Part shown: piece by piece, positions 48,020-58,399 of the stretch | How positions within the stretch are numbered: position 1 is the stretch's first letter | Layout: each line of letters starts with the position of its first letter | DNA from: Phoenix dactylifera | Taxonomy: Eukaryota > Streptophyta > Magnoliopsida > Arecales > Arecaceae | Reading direction: 5' to 3' | Length of the DNA: 64,000 bases | NCBI RefSeq assembly: GCF_009389715.1 | Contig: NW_024067677.1 | Coordinates: 930,001-994,000 of the forward strand | Position numbers and translations under genes: made by a program | The notes under the pieces: model-generated | The model's input: the letters and a program-made list of their open reading frames with translations, nothing else | Databases searched by the model: none | What the model was told of the DNA's origin: nothing

Positions 48020-49506
48020 CCAAGACTATTCTCTAAGCTTAATTTTTGCATTGTTTGGATCCAGAATTTTGCATGGATAAATAAGAGTTCCAAATAATCC
48101 CATTCCTTAGAATAATTAAAGTTCCAATGATGCAACATATGTAAACAGTTTAACTACCTCTCCCAAAACATCTGAAAACCAAGATCATGTGAACTCTTTT
48201 ATATCCCTAAATGTCTTGGCCAAATTAGTGAGGGCATTGAAAAAAAAATCTAAAAGAAGATTGCATGTTATGAACTACATTGCGAAACATCAATGCGATA
48301 TGCATCGCAATGATGTTTAGACTAATGTACCTCATTGCAAGACACTGAAACCGAGATCATATGAACTACATTCCATTTTCTTGTCCAAATGAAAAATGCT
48401 GACAAAATTGGAATATGCCCACAAACAGTAACTTGATCTCATTTATCAGAATGCTACTTAAAACACTAAGTAAAGCCAGACCAAAGTGCACCGTAAACAA
48501 TATGGCCAGTTAACAGAACCCTGAAGCACCAACAATTTCAGACAGGTTGTGAGCTGACAACTCTGTAGAGCTATAGATATACACATCCAAAATTTTGTAA
48601 GTACAAGTAGCTTCTGTAACAAATAGTGTAGAAAACAGAGTCATATATGGAAGAATAAAAAAAGTGGGGAGGATCCAATTAAAACAGGATGTCCTCCGGA
48701 TGAACACCAACCACTTTATACGACATAGAAACCTATTTACCACAACTGTACAAGAAGGAAGACCACTTTCCAAACTTTTCCCATGCAGCATTTAGGAAAT
48801 GAAAACCACCTTCTATAATATCAATTATCAAAATCTCTCCCAAAACCATAGAAGAATTCCAGTGCCACATCTACTATCCCCCTTTCTTTTGGCCTGATAA
48901 ATAGAGCTCCTCGGTCTGCAGGGGAAAACTACCAATCAAGCCTTCTCTCAATCACAGGAAACAATCCGTATATTGATAATGATGCCTCCTGCTGAACTCC
49001 AACAGGCTCCCATAGGTGCGGTCTGCTGTGCTCACAAAGAAAGCCTCAGTATCAGGGCTAAAGGACATGCCAGCAATCTCCCCTTAAGTACAGCAAGGGA
49101 CTCCGATAGATTTCTCACATCCCATAGCCGGCAGGTCGTGTCTTGGTTCCCTGTAGCCAGGATGTGTCCATCTGGGTGCCAAGCTGATGCAAAGGAATAA
49201 TCCAAGTGTCCCTTGAGATTTCCAATTACCTAAACAATGATACCATAATAGAAAGCCAAAGGATGAGGCTGGGAAATGATTACCACACATATCATGAAAT
49301 CAGAAATATAGAAACAATGCTTACTTTTCCTGACTTGGAATCTGCTATAAGACAGTCTACGTTGTCCCCAAGAACAGCAAGAAGCTTTCCATTAGGACTA
49401 ACGGAAGTACTCTGTAGAGAGCAATGAGTTACATCAGGATAGCAAAAGAGATTCCAAGACTATTCTCTAAGCTTAATTTTTGCATTGTTTGGATCCAGAA
49501 TTTTGC
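48020..49506. repeat. 53-bp direct duplication bracketing the WD40 fragment
   Basis: 48020-48072 and 49454-49506 are identical for 53 bases (CCAAGACTATTCTCTAAGCT ... AGAATTTTGC). The 1381 bp between them (48073-49453) is foreign to the element. The duplication is much longer than any transposase target site. Confidence 0.93.
48952..49411 (-). pseudogene. Captured 3' end of a WD40-repeat gene
   Basis: Two exons on the minus strand, antisense to the element. 49411-49325 encodes STSVSPNGKLLAVLGDNVDC. 49229-48952 encodes VIGNLKGHLDYSFASAWHPD, GHILATGNQDTTCRLWD, then MSFSPDTEAFFVSTADRTYG and the C-terminus with stop. Splice sites are intact. This matches the plant WD-repeat proteins annotated as 'uncharacterized WD repeat-containing protein C2A9.03-like'. 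Between LAVLKG and GEIAGMSF roughly 40 residues present in that family are missing and the frame changes, so the fragment is deleted internally. Sequence left of 48952 is presumably the parent gene's 3' UTR and flank. Confidence 0.85.
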
Positions 49507-49710
49507 CTGATCATCTTTCATGATCTAGCTTGGGGTTCGACCGATCTGGATCAAATTACTGAACAACATATGCTTCTCGGAATCTTATATTTTGTATTAA
49601 TAAAATTTGCCAAGATCTTTTTGTACCATGAGTTCGTATTGGTGATTCATACCCTAATTTAGTTTAATATTTTTTTATATTACTTGCAGTTCAATCAGTT
49701 TTTTAATAGA

Positions 49711-52422
49711 ATGGACAAAAGTTGGATAAATAAGTCGAGATCCAGTGCCGAATATTTGAATGGAGTTCAGAATTTCGTTAAATTTGCTTTTGAGAAATCT
49801 GAAATGAATGAGAATATTTTTTGTCCATGTCAAAAATGTGTAAATTGTTATGCTATCGCTCCACAAATTGTTGAAGAACATTTGGTATGGAATGGTTTTC
49901 TGAAGGGTTATACAGAATGGATATTTCATGGAGAGTCTAAATTGTCGTCTTCATCTAACCAACCCTTAATTATAGAACACACTGCTAGTGTTGGATCTAG
50001 TAACACAGATATTTCACTGGCCGAACATTCAAATTGCGTGCAGCTCTTATCTGGACAATCAATGATTTTCCTGCATATGCTAATGTATCCGGTTGGAGCA
50101 CTAAGGGGCGTATTGCATGCCCATCTTGTGGAGATTCAACTCATTCATATTGGTTAAAACATGGAGGAAAATTCTGTTATATGGGTCATCGAAGATGGTT
50201 AGAAGCAAATCATCCATTTCGACATCAGAATAATCAGTTTGATGGCACCATAGAGTTGCGATCTGCACCTATTCCACCAACTGGAACTGAAGTTCTTAAA
50301 CAAACTCATGGCACTAACTATATACCTGGTAAGGCATTCAACAGTTCAAAGAAGCGGGGAAGGGGGGATGTTGGCAGCTCAATGACACAGGTTTTTGAGG
50401 ACGCTGACAACTTCGAGAATGATGACAGCATTTATGGACAGGAAAATGACGATGGCACAAACTCGGTATCTACACAGAAGCAGTTATGGAAAAAAAGGAG
50501 CATTTTTTTGAATTACCTTATTGGGAGTATAATCTTCTTCGACATAATCTTGATGTCATGCATATAGAAAAGAATGTGTGTGATAACTTGATTGGAACAA
50601 TGTTAAATCTTGAAGGAAAGACTAAAGACAACTTGAAAGCGCGTCTTGATTTGAAAGACATGGGCATAAGACAAGAGCTTCATCTGAAAGAACAACCCAA
50701 TGATAAATATTTTATACCTCCTGCATGTTACACAATGTCTACTACAGAGAAAGATCTTTTTCTAATGGTTTTGAAAAAGCTGAAGGTTCCAGATGGGTAT
50801 GCATCGAATATTTCAAGATGCGTTAATCTTAAAGAGCGAAAACTTACGAATCTTAAAAGTCACGATGGTCATATTTTGATGCAAGATATCTTTCCATTGG
50901 CTTTAAGATCATCAACACATAAACAAGTTCTTGCAATTGTGTCTCAGTTATCATCCTTCTTTAAGGCATTATGTTCCAAAGTTCTTGATCCCAAGGAGCT
51001 TGATCAATTGGAGTCTAATGTTGCACTAACACTGTGCCATATGGAGAAGATCTTTCCTCCTGGTTTTTTTACTATTATGGTTCATCTAGTCATTCACTTG
51101 GTTGGGGAAGCTAAACTTGGTGGACCGGTTCACTATCATTGGATGTATCCTATTGAGAGGTGATATTCTTAAACTCGAATGTCCATATTTATTATTAATA
51201 TGAATATATATTCTATTATCTTCGTCGATGTTGATGTTGAGCATTAAAATTTTTTGTTGAAGGTATCTTGTGCGCTTAAAGGAATATGTACGCAATCGAG
51301 CCTATCCCGAAGGATCGATTGCGGAGGGATATATTGCTGATGAGTGTTTGACATTTTGCTCGAGATACCTTGAAGGAGTTGAAACTGCTTTTAATCGACC
51401 ACAAAGGAATTACGATATTATACATAATGCAGAGGAGTACAAGTTCTCATCTGGTGGAAGATTTGTGGGAAAAGCTGAAAGTACTGTAGTTCATCACAAA
51501 TTATTGGCACAGGCACATCGTTATATCTTACTTCACAGTGACTTAATATCCGAATATCGCAGGTCAGTATGGTTATAAGAAATCACAATTTACTGTCATA
51601 TCAGATATAATATTCAAAACAAATAAATTATTTCTCGTGCAGAGATTTTTTAGTGGCTCAGCGAAGCGCCAACAATAACATTCATCCTACCCCAAGGATT
51701 GAGCAAAGATGGTTGGTTGAGTTATTTCCTGAATGGTTATTAAAACAGGTTAGACGTTGAATCCTATTAGGTCTTTTATTATATTCTACGATCGGAACTT
51801 TGAAAAATTAATTATTATCTGACTTAAATTTTTTTAGGTACCGACTATGATGGAGAGACATTGTTCCAATGAATTAATAGTCCTTGCTCGAGGTCCGAAC
51901 AATATTGTCAACAGATATGATGGGTTCATTATAAATGGTTTTAAATTTCATACAAAAAAACGTGAAAAATTTAGAAAATCCCAAAATAGTGGAGTTATGG
52001 TTGAGGCGGACGGGAAAAATTATTATGGTGCCCTAACAGATATTTATGAGTTGGATTATTACGGAAACTTTAAGGTAGTATTATTTCGATGTGATTGGGT
52101 GGATATAAACTCATCTAGAGGTTTGAGGCAAGATATAAATGGCTTCACACTAGTAAATTTTTCAAGGTTGATACATACTGGTGTGCTATTGAAAGATGAC
52201 CCATTTGTTTTTTCATCTCAAGCTCAACAAGTGTTCTTCGTGCAAGACTCTAAAGATAAAGATTGGTCTCTTGTTATTAAGACTAAACCTAGGGACTTGT
52301 ATGATATGGGAAAAGGGTTAGCAGAGGAGGATGATGAGACTTATACTCAGTGTATGCCTTTTAATGTTCCGCCAATTGATGAACTGAATTCTACTAGTTT
52401 GGTTAGGATAGATTTTGAATGA
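49711..52422 (+). pseudogene. TNPD-type transposase of CACTA-2 (TNP2, DUF4218, DUF4216), internally deleted
   Basis: TNPD is the catalytic transposase. 49711-50040 gives the transposase-associated domain (MDKSWINKSRSSAEYL ... FCPCQKCVN). From 50034 the frame shifts and TNP2 resumes late in the domain (RAALIWTINDFPAYANVSGW, CYMGHRRWLEANHPF), so a few hundred residues are missing at the join. A further frame change near 50490 leads to HFFELPYWEYNLLRHNLDVM and HIEKNVCDNLIGTMLNLEGK. DUF4218 spans about 50940-51560 across an intron (GEAKLGGPVHYHWMYPIERY). DUF4216 is in 51838-52422 (EADGKNYYGALTDIYELDY), ending at TGA. The 3' half is well kept; the protein cannot be complete. Confidence 0.87.
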
Positions 52423-52490
52423 GAGCTGGCTAGTTTCTTAATGGTAAGCAAAACATTAGTTACTATTTTGCAATTTATAAATTATTTATA

Positions 52491-54685
52491 TACTTTTAAT
52501 ATTTAACTAATATTGATTCTTTTTTGTGCATACTAGATTACAATATGCCGCGAGGAAAACGTTTCAGAGATATTGAGTTTCAGCACACATCCGTGGGACC
52601 AAAGACTCATATACAAAAATTAACAAACAATTGGCATTCTTTTTGATCAAAAGTCCAATTTTGATCTTTGCTTTTGGGTATTTATTCCGGATTTTCAGAT
52701 ATCGTAACTTTTTTGCTTATATTGTTGATTGAGTTCTTTATTATGTGTGACTGCATTAGCAAAATGGGGGGTATAATACCATAACATTGAATCTATAGAT
52801 TGAGGATATTTTGAAAAAAGGGGGGGTACCCCCACAAAAAAACCCTCAATATTCTATGAATTTTTTTTTCTATTCAATATCAAATCGCAGAAAATTCGAA
52901 TTATGGTGTCGAAATGGATTTATACAAGGATAATAATCATAACAGGAGTATTAAAATTTAGAAAACACATATCCAAGTTATAGACAAATGCAGCTTAATC
53001 CTTGAACCAACCTTTTGTCAGCAGCAGCAATGCATAGAAGCTCATTGGTATCTGCCGAAATCAGTTGTCTTACTCCATCAGACTGCAAAATCTCTTCTTT
53101 TAAGAATTTGATGTTCTCGTCTGAAAGTGACCTCCACAAATTAGCACCTTTGGCAATTGTATTTGCAACTTCAAATGCCAGTATTGAAATTTTATTTCCT
53201 CGAGATGTAATTCCAGAGATAAATCCACTGCCAGCATTCAAGTTTGACATGCTACTTCCAAGGGTATCCAAGACCTCCACAGCCCTCTCTAGGCCAGCAA
53301 TGCCAGCCCTTCCCAAAATTGAACTTGTTTCTGAAACCTAAGAAACACTGGCAGTTTGGCATCAGTGCATACAGATAAAATACAACAAATTCTACCTTTG
53401 ACAGCAAACTGTTATCCACATATATCCAACTAGAAGTGACAATATTCATAATATGATAGTTAAAAAAAAGGAAAGGAAAAGAAATGAAACGAAAAGATTC
53501 AAAGTATTTCTATTTGAACATATTCGATCATTTAATTGTCCAAAACCATGGGAGGAGATAAGAAGATTGAGTTTCTAGCACAGATTACAATTTAATACAA
53601 GCTCATGATTTTGCAGAAAAAATAAAATCAAGTATTACCAGGTGAATATTCTTCCATATTTTAAGAAAATGCTACTGGCAGCTAAAGTAATGCATGAATG
53701 ATTAGGATAGAAATCACCACATGAAAGTTATGTCAAGATTTTGACATGGGCTTGGATAAGATACAGTAAATCAGTAATTTTGAGTATTCATTTCAAATTA
53801 TCAATTTCCAAACATCACCAACAGCGTTTACAACTGCAACACAGAATTTGGACTTGTATCTCCTATTATTAGTCTTCTTCTTGAAGATAAGTCAGCATTT
53901 ATAAAGTTTGTCTACACTCAATCTGAAAAATAAATAAATATAAACAAGAAAGAGAACAGGGATTGTGATAATGGATTTGTGGGTGAACCACATGTTTTAG
54001 CAAATCTAATAGTTATGCTGCATCATATATAAACATTACTCATCACGCATAGATTGTTCAGAAACCCTGGTATATTATGTTTGTCCCATACGTATGTGCA
54101 ATGAGTTCTGGTTTCATCGTATATTAGTTCTCCCACAAATCAACAGCTTTAAGTGTGTTTCCTATCTTCACCTATAAATGTTTTTGGCATCAGATTCATA
54201 GCTCCTGTTTGCAATTAGACCTCCATATCTTACTATTCTGTATCAGGATAATGCTCGTGTGTTTGCATTGACAGTCGGTCTCTGCTCCAAGTAAGTTTTG
54301 CATGCGACATTTAAATTTTTCAAACTTCCAACAGGTGCTTAGTGACTCATTATTGTTGCAGGCTGGGGAACTGGTCATGTATTTAAAATCTGTTGCTTTA
54401 AGAGCTAATATTTGGACCAGCTTAGATGATCATGTAAAAGTAATGTACTTTTAATATTTATTAATTGTGAGAGAATAAGGAGTTTGGTGCGGGAATACAA
54501 TATAGTTGAGAAGACTATCTTAAATATTCTCAATTCAGAAGAGGATGGTGGCAGTTATAAGAATATTAAAAGTAATGTACTTTTAATATTTAACTAATAT
54601 TGATTCTTTTTTGTGCATACTAGATTACAATATGCCGCGAGGAAAACGTTTCAGAAATATTGAGTTTCAGCACACATTCGTGGGA
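52491..54685. repeat. 108-bp direct duplication bracketing the PSI1-like fragment
   Basis: 52491-52598 and 54578-54685 match at 106 of 108 bases. The repeat covers the splice acceptor and first codons of TNPA (ATGCCGCGAGGAAAACG), so the element has a decoy TNPA start at 52545 and the real one at 54632. Between them lie 1979 bp of foreign DNA (52599-54577). Confidence 0.93.
53012..53337 (-). pseudogene. Captured exon of a PSK SIMULATOR 1-like gene
   Basis: A single 326-nt exon on the minus strand with intact acceptor (TTTCTTAG) and donor (GTTGGT), antisense to the element. It reads VSETSSILGRAGIAGLERAV, EVLDTLGSSMSNLN, then the start of DUF3475 (GNKISILAFEVANTI ... NLWRSLSDENIKFLK ... LLCIAAADKR). 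This order is typical of plant PSI1-type proteins (DUF3475 plus DUF668), implicated in growth downstream of phytosulfokine. Flanking captured DNA (to 52599 and 54577) is probably its introns. The rest of the gene, including DUF668, is absent. Confidence 0.88.
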
Positions 54686-56124
54686 TCTACTTCTGATCGT
54701 TCCCAGCAGCCCGATGAGCCCCATACTCAGTCCGGGTCCCAGTCTGAGCACGCCCCACCTGCAGATCGTCCAGACACGGATGACGTGAACGTCCTGGGTA
54801 ATTTGATTTATAGTTTTTATATTAATTTCTCTTACAATCTAACTATTTTAAATCATTTACCTTTAATGGACTTGTTATTTTATAGATGGACTGGGGAGAG
54901 TGAGGAGAACACGAGGGCCCACTCGAGCACGGGACGTATGGAGCCTACCTGAGGATGAGAAGATTGTCGTCCATTGCAACGAACTGGGGCAGCCCATCAA
55001 GAATGCTGCAAGCATTTTATCCACTTTTTTAGGATCAGTTGCGCGGAAGGGACAATTGTGTCCGCTCAACTATACGAAATGGAATGAAATGCTTCCTTCG
55101 TATAAGATTGAGCTTCTTAGAATTGTTGAGGTAAAGAATTGAAGTTGCTTACTATTTTTAATTATTTTTTGATTTAACATTGATATAACATTTTTGACTT
55201 TGATGTAGACAAAGTTTGTCCTTCCTGCAAATAGCCATGATTGGGTGCTGAAGTCCGTCAACCGCAAATGGAAAGAATATAAGGCAAAGCTAAAGGCGGA
55301 TTGGAAGCACGAGGGCATGACTGAAGAGGAGGTGGCCCGTGTTTGTCCTCCAGATGTAATCTCTCATCAGTGGAGGGAGCTTGTCCACTACTGGTTTTCC
55401 GAGAGAGCTCAGGTTGTGTATATTTTTTCAATACCTTAGATTGTATTTAATATTATTATAGATTAGAAATTTATACATTGTATAAATTATATTGTTTATT
55501 GTTTTTCGGGGAAGACATATTCCAATATTGGTAGAGCTGCTCGAGCATCGCAGACTGTTCCTCACACTTCAGGCTCCATGAGTTATGCAAGGCGTAGAGC
55601 TGAATTCGTAAGTTTTGTTGAAACTCTTTAAATTTATCTTAAATTATTCTATCATATAGCATGTATACTCGTGAAATATACTTTTTGTTGTAGGTGGATG
55701 ATAATGGGAGGGAGCCTGGTAGGGTGGAGTTTTATAAGATGACTCACACCCACCGAGATGGCAGCTTTGTCCGGGAGGAGTCAAGAGATATAGTTGTATG
55801 TATTCATCTTTGACTTGTGCTGTATTTTTTTTGGTTCTATTATTCGCATACATTAATTTGATTTTTTTTTTGAGAGATATAGGATAGGGCAACAAATCTT
55901 ATTTCAGAGCGCGTCGGGGGGTCATCATCATCCGACGCGAACAATCATATTGAAGCTCAAGTGCTTACTGAATTGATGGGCCCAGAGCGTTATGGTCGAG
56001 TGCGGGGTTACGGCGTTGGAGTTACCCCCACTCAGTTGTCTTCAGTGGGCACATATATAAGAAATGCCAGAGAAGGTAGTAACACTGCAGAAGTTCGTCA
56101 TCTTCAAGCAACTATTGAGAGCTG
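54632..56124 (+). CDS. TNPA-like protein of CACTA-2 (plant Ptta/En/Spm transposase family)
   Basis: Six exons with GT-AG introns read in one frame: 54632-54797, 54886-55130, 55209-55412, 55515-55607, 55694-55795, 55883-56124. The protein starts MPRGKRFRNIEF, has an acidic/Gln-rich N-terminus, then RTRGPTRARDVWSLPEDEK, LCPLNYTKWNEMLPSYKIEL, NRKWKEYKAKLKADWKHEG, TYSNIGRAARASQTVPHTSG, KMTHTHRDGSFVREESRDIV, SERVGGSSSSDANNHIEAQV and RVRGYGVGVTPTQLSSV, matching Transposase_24 (PF03004). It likely binds the GACGCTT subterminal repeats, by analogy with En/Spm TNPA. The stop at 56122 sits in a Gln-rich coiled-coil stretch that reads on afterwards (KTKQICSL), so the C-terminus may be slightly truncated. 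Confidence 0.83.
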
Positions 56125-56670
56125 AAGCAAAACCAAACAAATTTGCAGTCTCAGCTTACGAATATTACATCCATGTTACAACGATTTCTACCTTCTCAGG
56201 TAATTAACTTTATTATATTTCAATACTTTACATATTATCAATTATGATATATGAGTTAATGTATCACATTATTCCTAACTTTTAAGGTTTCTCTTTTTTT
56301 TTTTGTAGATTCCTGATTCTTCAAACGCTTGTAGACATGATGATGATGGAGCTGAATCCCGTCCCTGATGCATTCTAGATTATCTTTTATGAGTTTGATA
56401 TGTACATGTTTCTTATTTTTCAGAGTACATTGTAATTTGAAGTCTATTAAGCAAATTTTTAATCAGATATGACAATATTCATATTTCGAATGATCTGAGT
56501 GTTTATGTCAATGTATCAATTTAATACAGGTTTATATTGTTATATTGACTGTATTGTAATGTGTGTTATGTCAATGTATCAATTTAATACAGGTTTATAT
56601 TGTTATATTGACTGTATTGTAATGTGTGTTATGTAATATGAATTCGTATTTTTATTTTTTTTAAAAAAAA
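56125..56670 (+). other. 3' region of TNPA in CACTA-2
   Basis: Contains a short possible last exon (56309-56369), then AT-rich 3' UTR-like DNA. A 76-bp tandem duplication lies at 56506-56650 (TGTTATGTCAATGTATCAAT, TTTAATACAGGTTTATATTG, twice). Confidence 0.6.
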
Positions 56671-56674
56671 ACAA

Positions 56675-57085
56675 TTCCCGACGTTTTTAAGCGTCGGTAA
56701 AAGACCCCGTGGCACAGTACTGGCACGCTTTCACCAACGATAAAAAGCTTTAAGCGTCAGGGAAAAACTTCGTGGGACAGCACTGGCATAAGGATCTACC
56801 GACGCTTAAAAGCATCGTAAGTTTCCGATGCTAGTTAGCGTCGGCGAAAACCAGAGAATTTCATACCGTCGGGTTATTGCCGACGCAAATGCGTGTTTTT
56901 GGCCGACGCTATATAAGCGTCGGTATATCCCTGTTTTTGCCGACGCTTTCGTCATGCGTCAGCAAAAAATTATGCCACTCTGGTATAATCGACGCTTTGG
57001 CGACGCTTTAGATTGCGTTGGCGGTACTTTAGCCGATGCTTATAAGCGTCGCTATAGGTCAACAAAAGCGTCGGGATAGCTCAGT
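56675..57085. repeat. Right subterminal repeats of CACTA-2
   Basis: More than twelve GACGCTT/AAGCGTCGG motifs in both orientations over 400 bp, denser than on the left side. Confidence 0.9.
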
Positions 57086-57326
57086 TTTCCTGTAGTGACA
57101 TATGTGGATAAATAACCTATTCAGCAAACTTGCAAAGAAATGCCAACTGGACTAATATTCGTTATTCAAAAATATCTATATTTTCTTTGCTGCTTACTTG
57201 GGAGAAGCTTTTTGGACACGTTATATAGTTGCCCCTCCACTCCTGCACCACATTCTCTCTCTAAACTCTTTTAGCTATACTCACGTTAGAACGGTGTGAG
57301 TAGCCGTTAGACCACCCCCCATAACA

Positions 57327-57329
<3 letters not shown>

Positions 57330-57391
<62 letters not shown>
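57330..57391. repeat. (AT)n microsatellite
   Basis: About 62 bp of perfect AT repeat in the right copy of the lipase A intron; absent from 27400-27560. Confidence 0.95.
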
Positions 57392-57393
<2 letters not shown>

Positions 57394-57599
57394 AATAATA
57401 TATATAATAAATTATTAAACCCAAGCAAATCACACTTGATTTAGTTGCGGATATTTCTGATGACATTTGGTGATGACATATGATCCCTTGATAGCACATA
57501 TTTTCCACATTAATTTCTTGACAACTATGTCACGACCCTGGAAACAGAGGGTATGATCCATGTACCCAAAAAGCCTTCGAATATATATATTTTTGGTAA

Positions 57600-58366
57600 T
57601 TATAAGCGTCGATGTTAGACGACGCGTATAAGCGTCGTCGAAGGCGAGCACACCACCCTAATCCAACGACCGACCCCGATCGAGCCCTCATTTCTTCTCT
57701 CCGGCGCTGCTCGAGCTTCCGTGTTGCTCCTCTCCGGCGCTGCCCTAGGTTCCATCTTGCTCCTCTCCGTTGCTATCATCACTTTCGTCTTGCCCCTCTC
57801 CGGTGCCGGCCGTCCGACTCCAACCCCCTCTCCTCCTCCCTCCTCTCCGGCGCCGACCGACCGACCCCAACCCCTCCATCCGAGGTATTTTTCTCCTCCT
57901 CCCTCCGCTCCCTCCTTCTCGCTTGTTCTCCTCCTTCTCCGCCTCCTCTTGTTCGTGTGTTCGTTGGTGTTTCTTCCAAATTTTACTGATTCTCTTGCTT
58001 GGCCTCCGCCCGAGGATCTCCTCCTTCTCCCTCCTCTCCGGCGCCGTCCGAGCAGCCCTCAAGCCTCGATCGAGCGGTATCCCTCCAGTCCGGAGACCGG
58101 CGTCGACCGACCGGCCTAAAGCAACGAGGTACTGTTCTTTTTATCTGATTTTTATTTAAAGAAAAACCTAGGTGGGATTTCATTACCACCTGGAGGAAAC
58201 ATTCCTATGATTTCTCGAAAACAACCCTAGTATCTTCATGGTAACTCCACTGAACTGGGTTAACATTAAGGAACAACCTTTCTTCATCAAAGAAGAAAGA
58301 TAGAACTAGGGAAGGGACCTTATTTCTTGATTAATTACATTAACGAGAGATACACAATTTTTTTCC
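57600..58366 (+). mobile_element. CACTA fragment 3 (5' end, both termini lost)
   Basis: Begins with subterminal motifs (ATAAGCGTCGATG, GACGACGCGTATAAGCGTCG). It then has a leader homologous to the reverse complement of 21300-21800 in CACTA-1 (CTCTCCGGCGCTGC repeats; CATCCGAGGTATTTTTCTCC; GCCTCCGCCCGAGGATCT). No CACTA terminus and no transposase gene. It sits between DNA matching lipase A intron 1 (left) and lipase B intron 3 (right). Confidence 0.8.
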
Positions 58367-58399
58367 TAAATATAGGTTATGAACAGTGATAATACTTAC

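Larger units (their letters stand above)
47123..57097 (+). mobile_element. CACTA (En/Spm) DNA transposon 2 carrying host-gene fragments
   Basis: 9975 bp from CACTACAACAAA to CCTGTAGTG, with perfect 3-bp target duplications ACA (47120-47122 and 57098-57100). Subterminal GACGCTT/AAGCGTC repeats lie at both ends. Reading left to right: GC-rich leader exons, a WD40-gene fragment, a TNPD (TNP2/DUF4218/DUF4216) gene with an internal deletion, a PSK SIMULATOR-like exon, and a TNPA gene. With TNPD broken the element is not autonomous, but its ends are intact and it could be mobilised by a related transposase. Confidence 0.95.
46892..57598. repeat. Segmental duplication, right copy of lipase A intron 1, interrupted by CACTA-2
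   Basis: 46892-47122 matches 26982-27180 plus 27368-27400 (TTAGGAAATGGATATTGGAG, then ACAACAAGTAGAGAACAACA). After CACTA-2, 57098-57160 and 57480-57598 continue the same intron (CTATTCAGCAAACTTGCA; GCACATATTTTCCACATT; CCAAAAAGCCTTCGAA). So the right block starts inside intron 1 of lipase A. Confidence 0.87.

Noticed and set aside
57612..58189. Several ORFs of up to 132 aa on both strands
   Set aside because: Leader sequence of CACTA fragment 3, homologous to the non-coding leader of CACTA-1.
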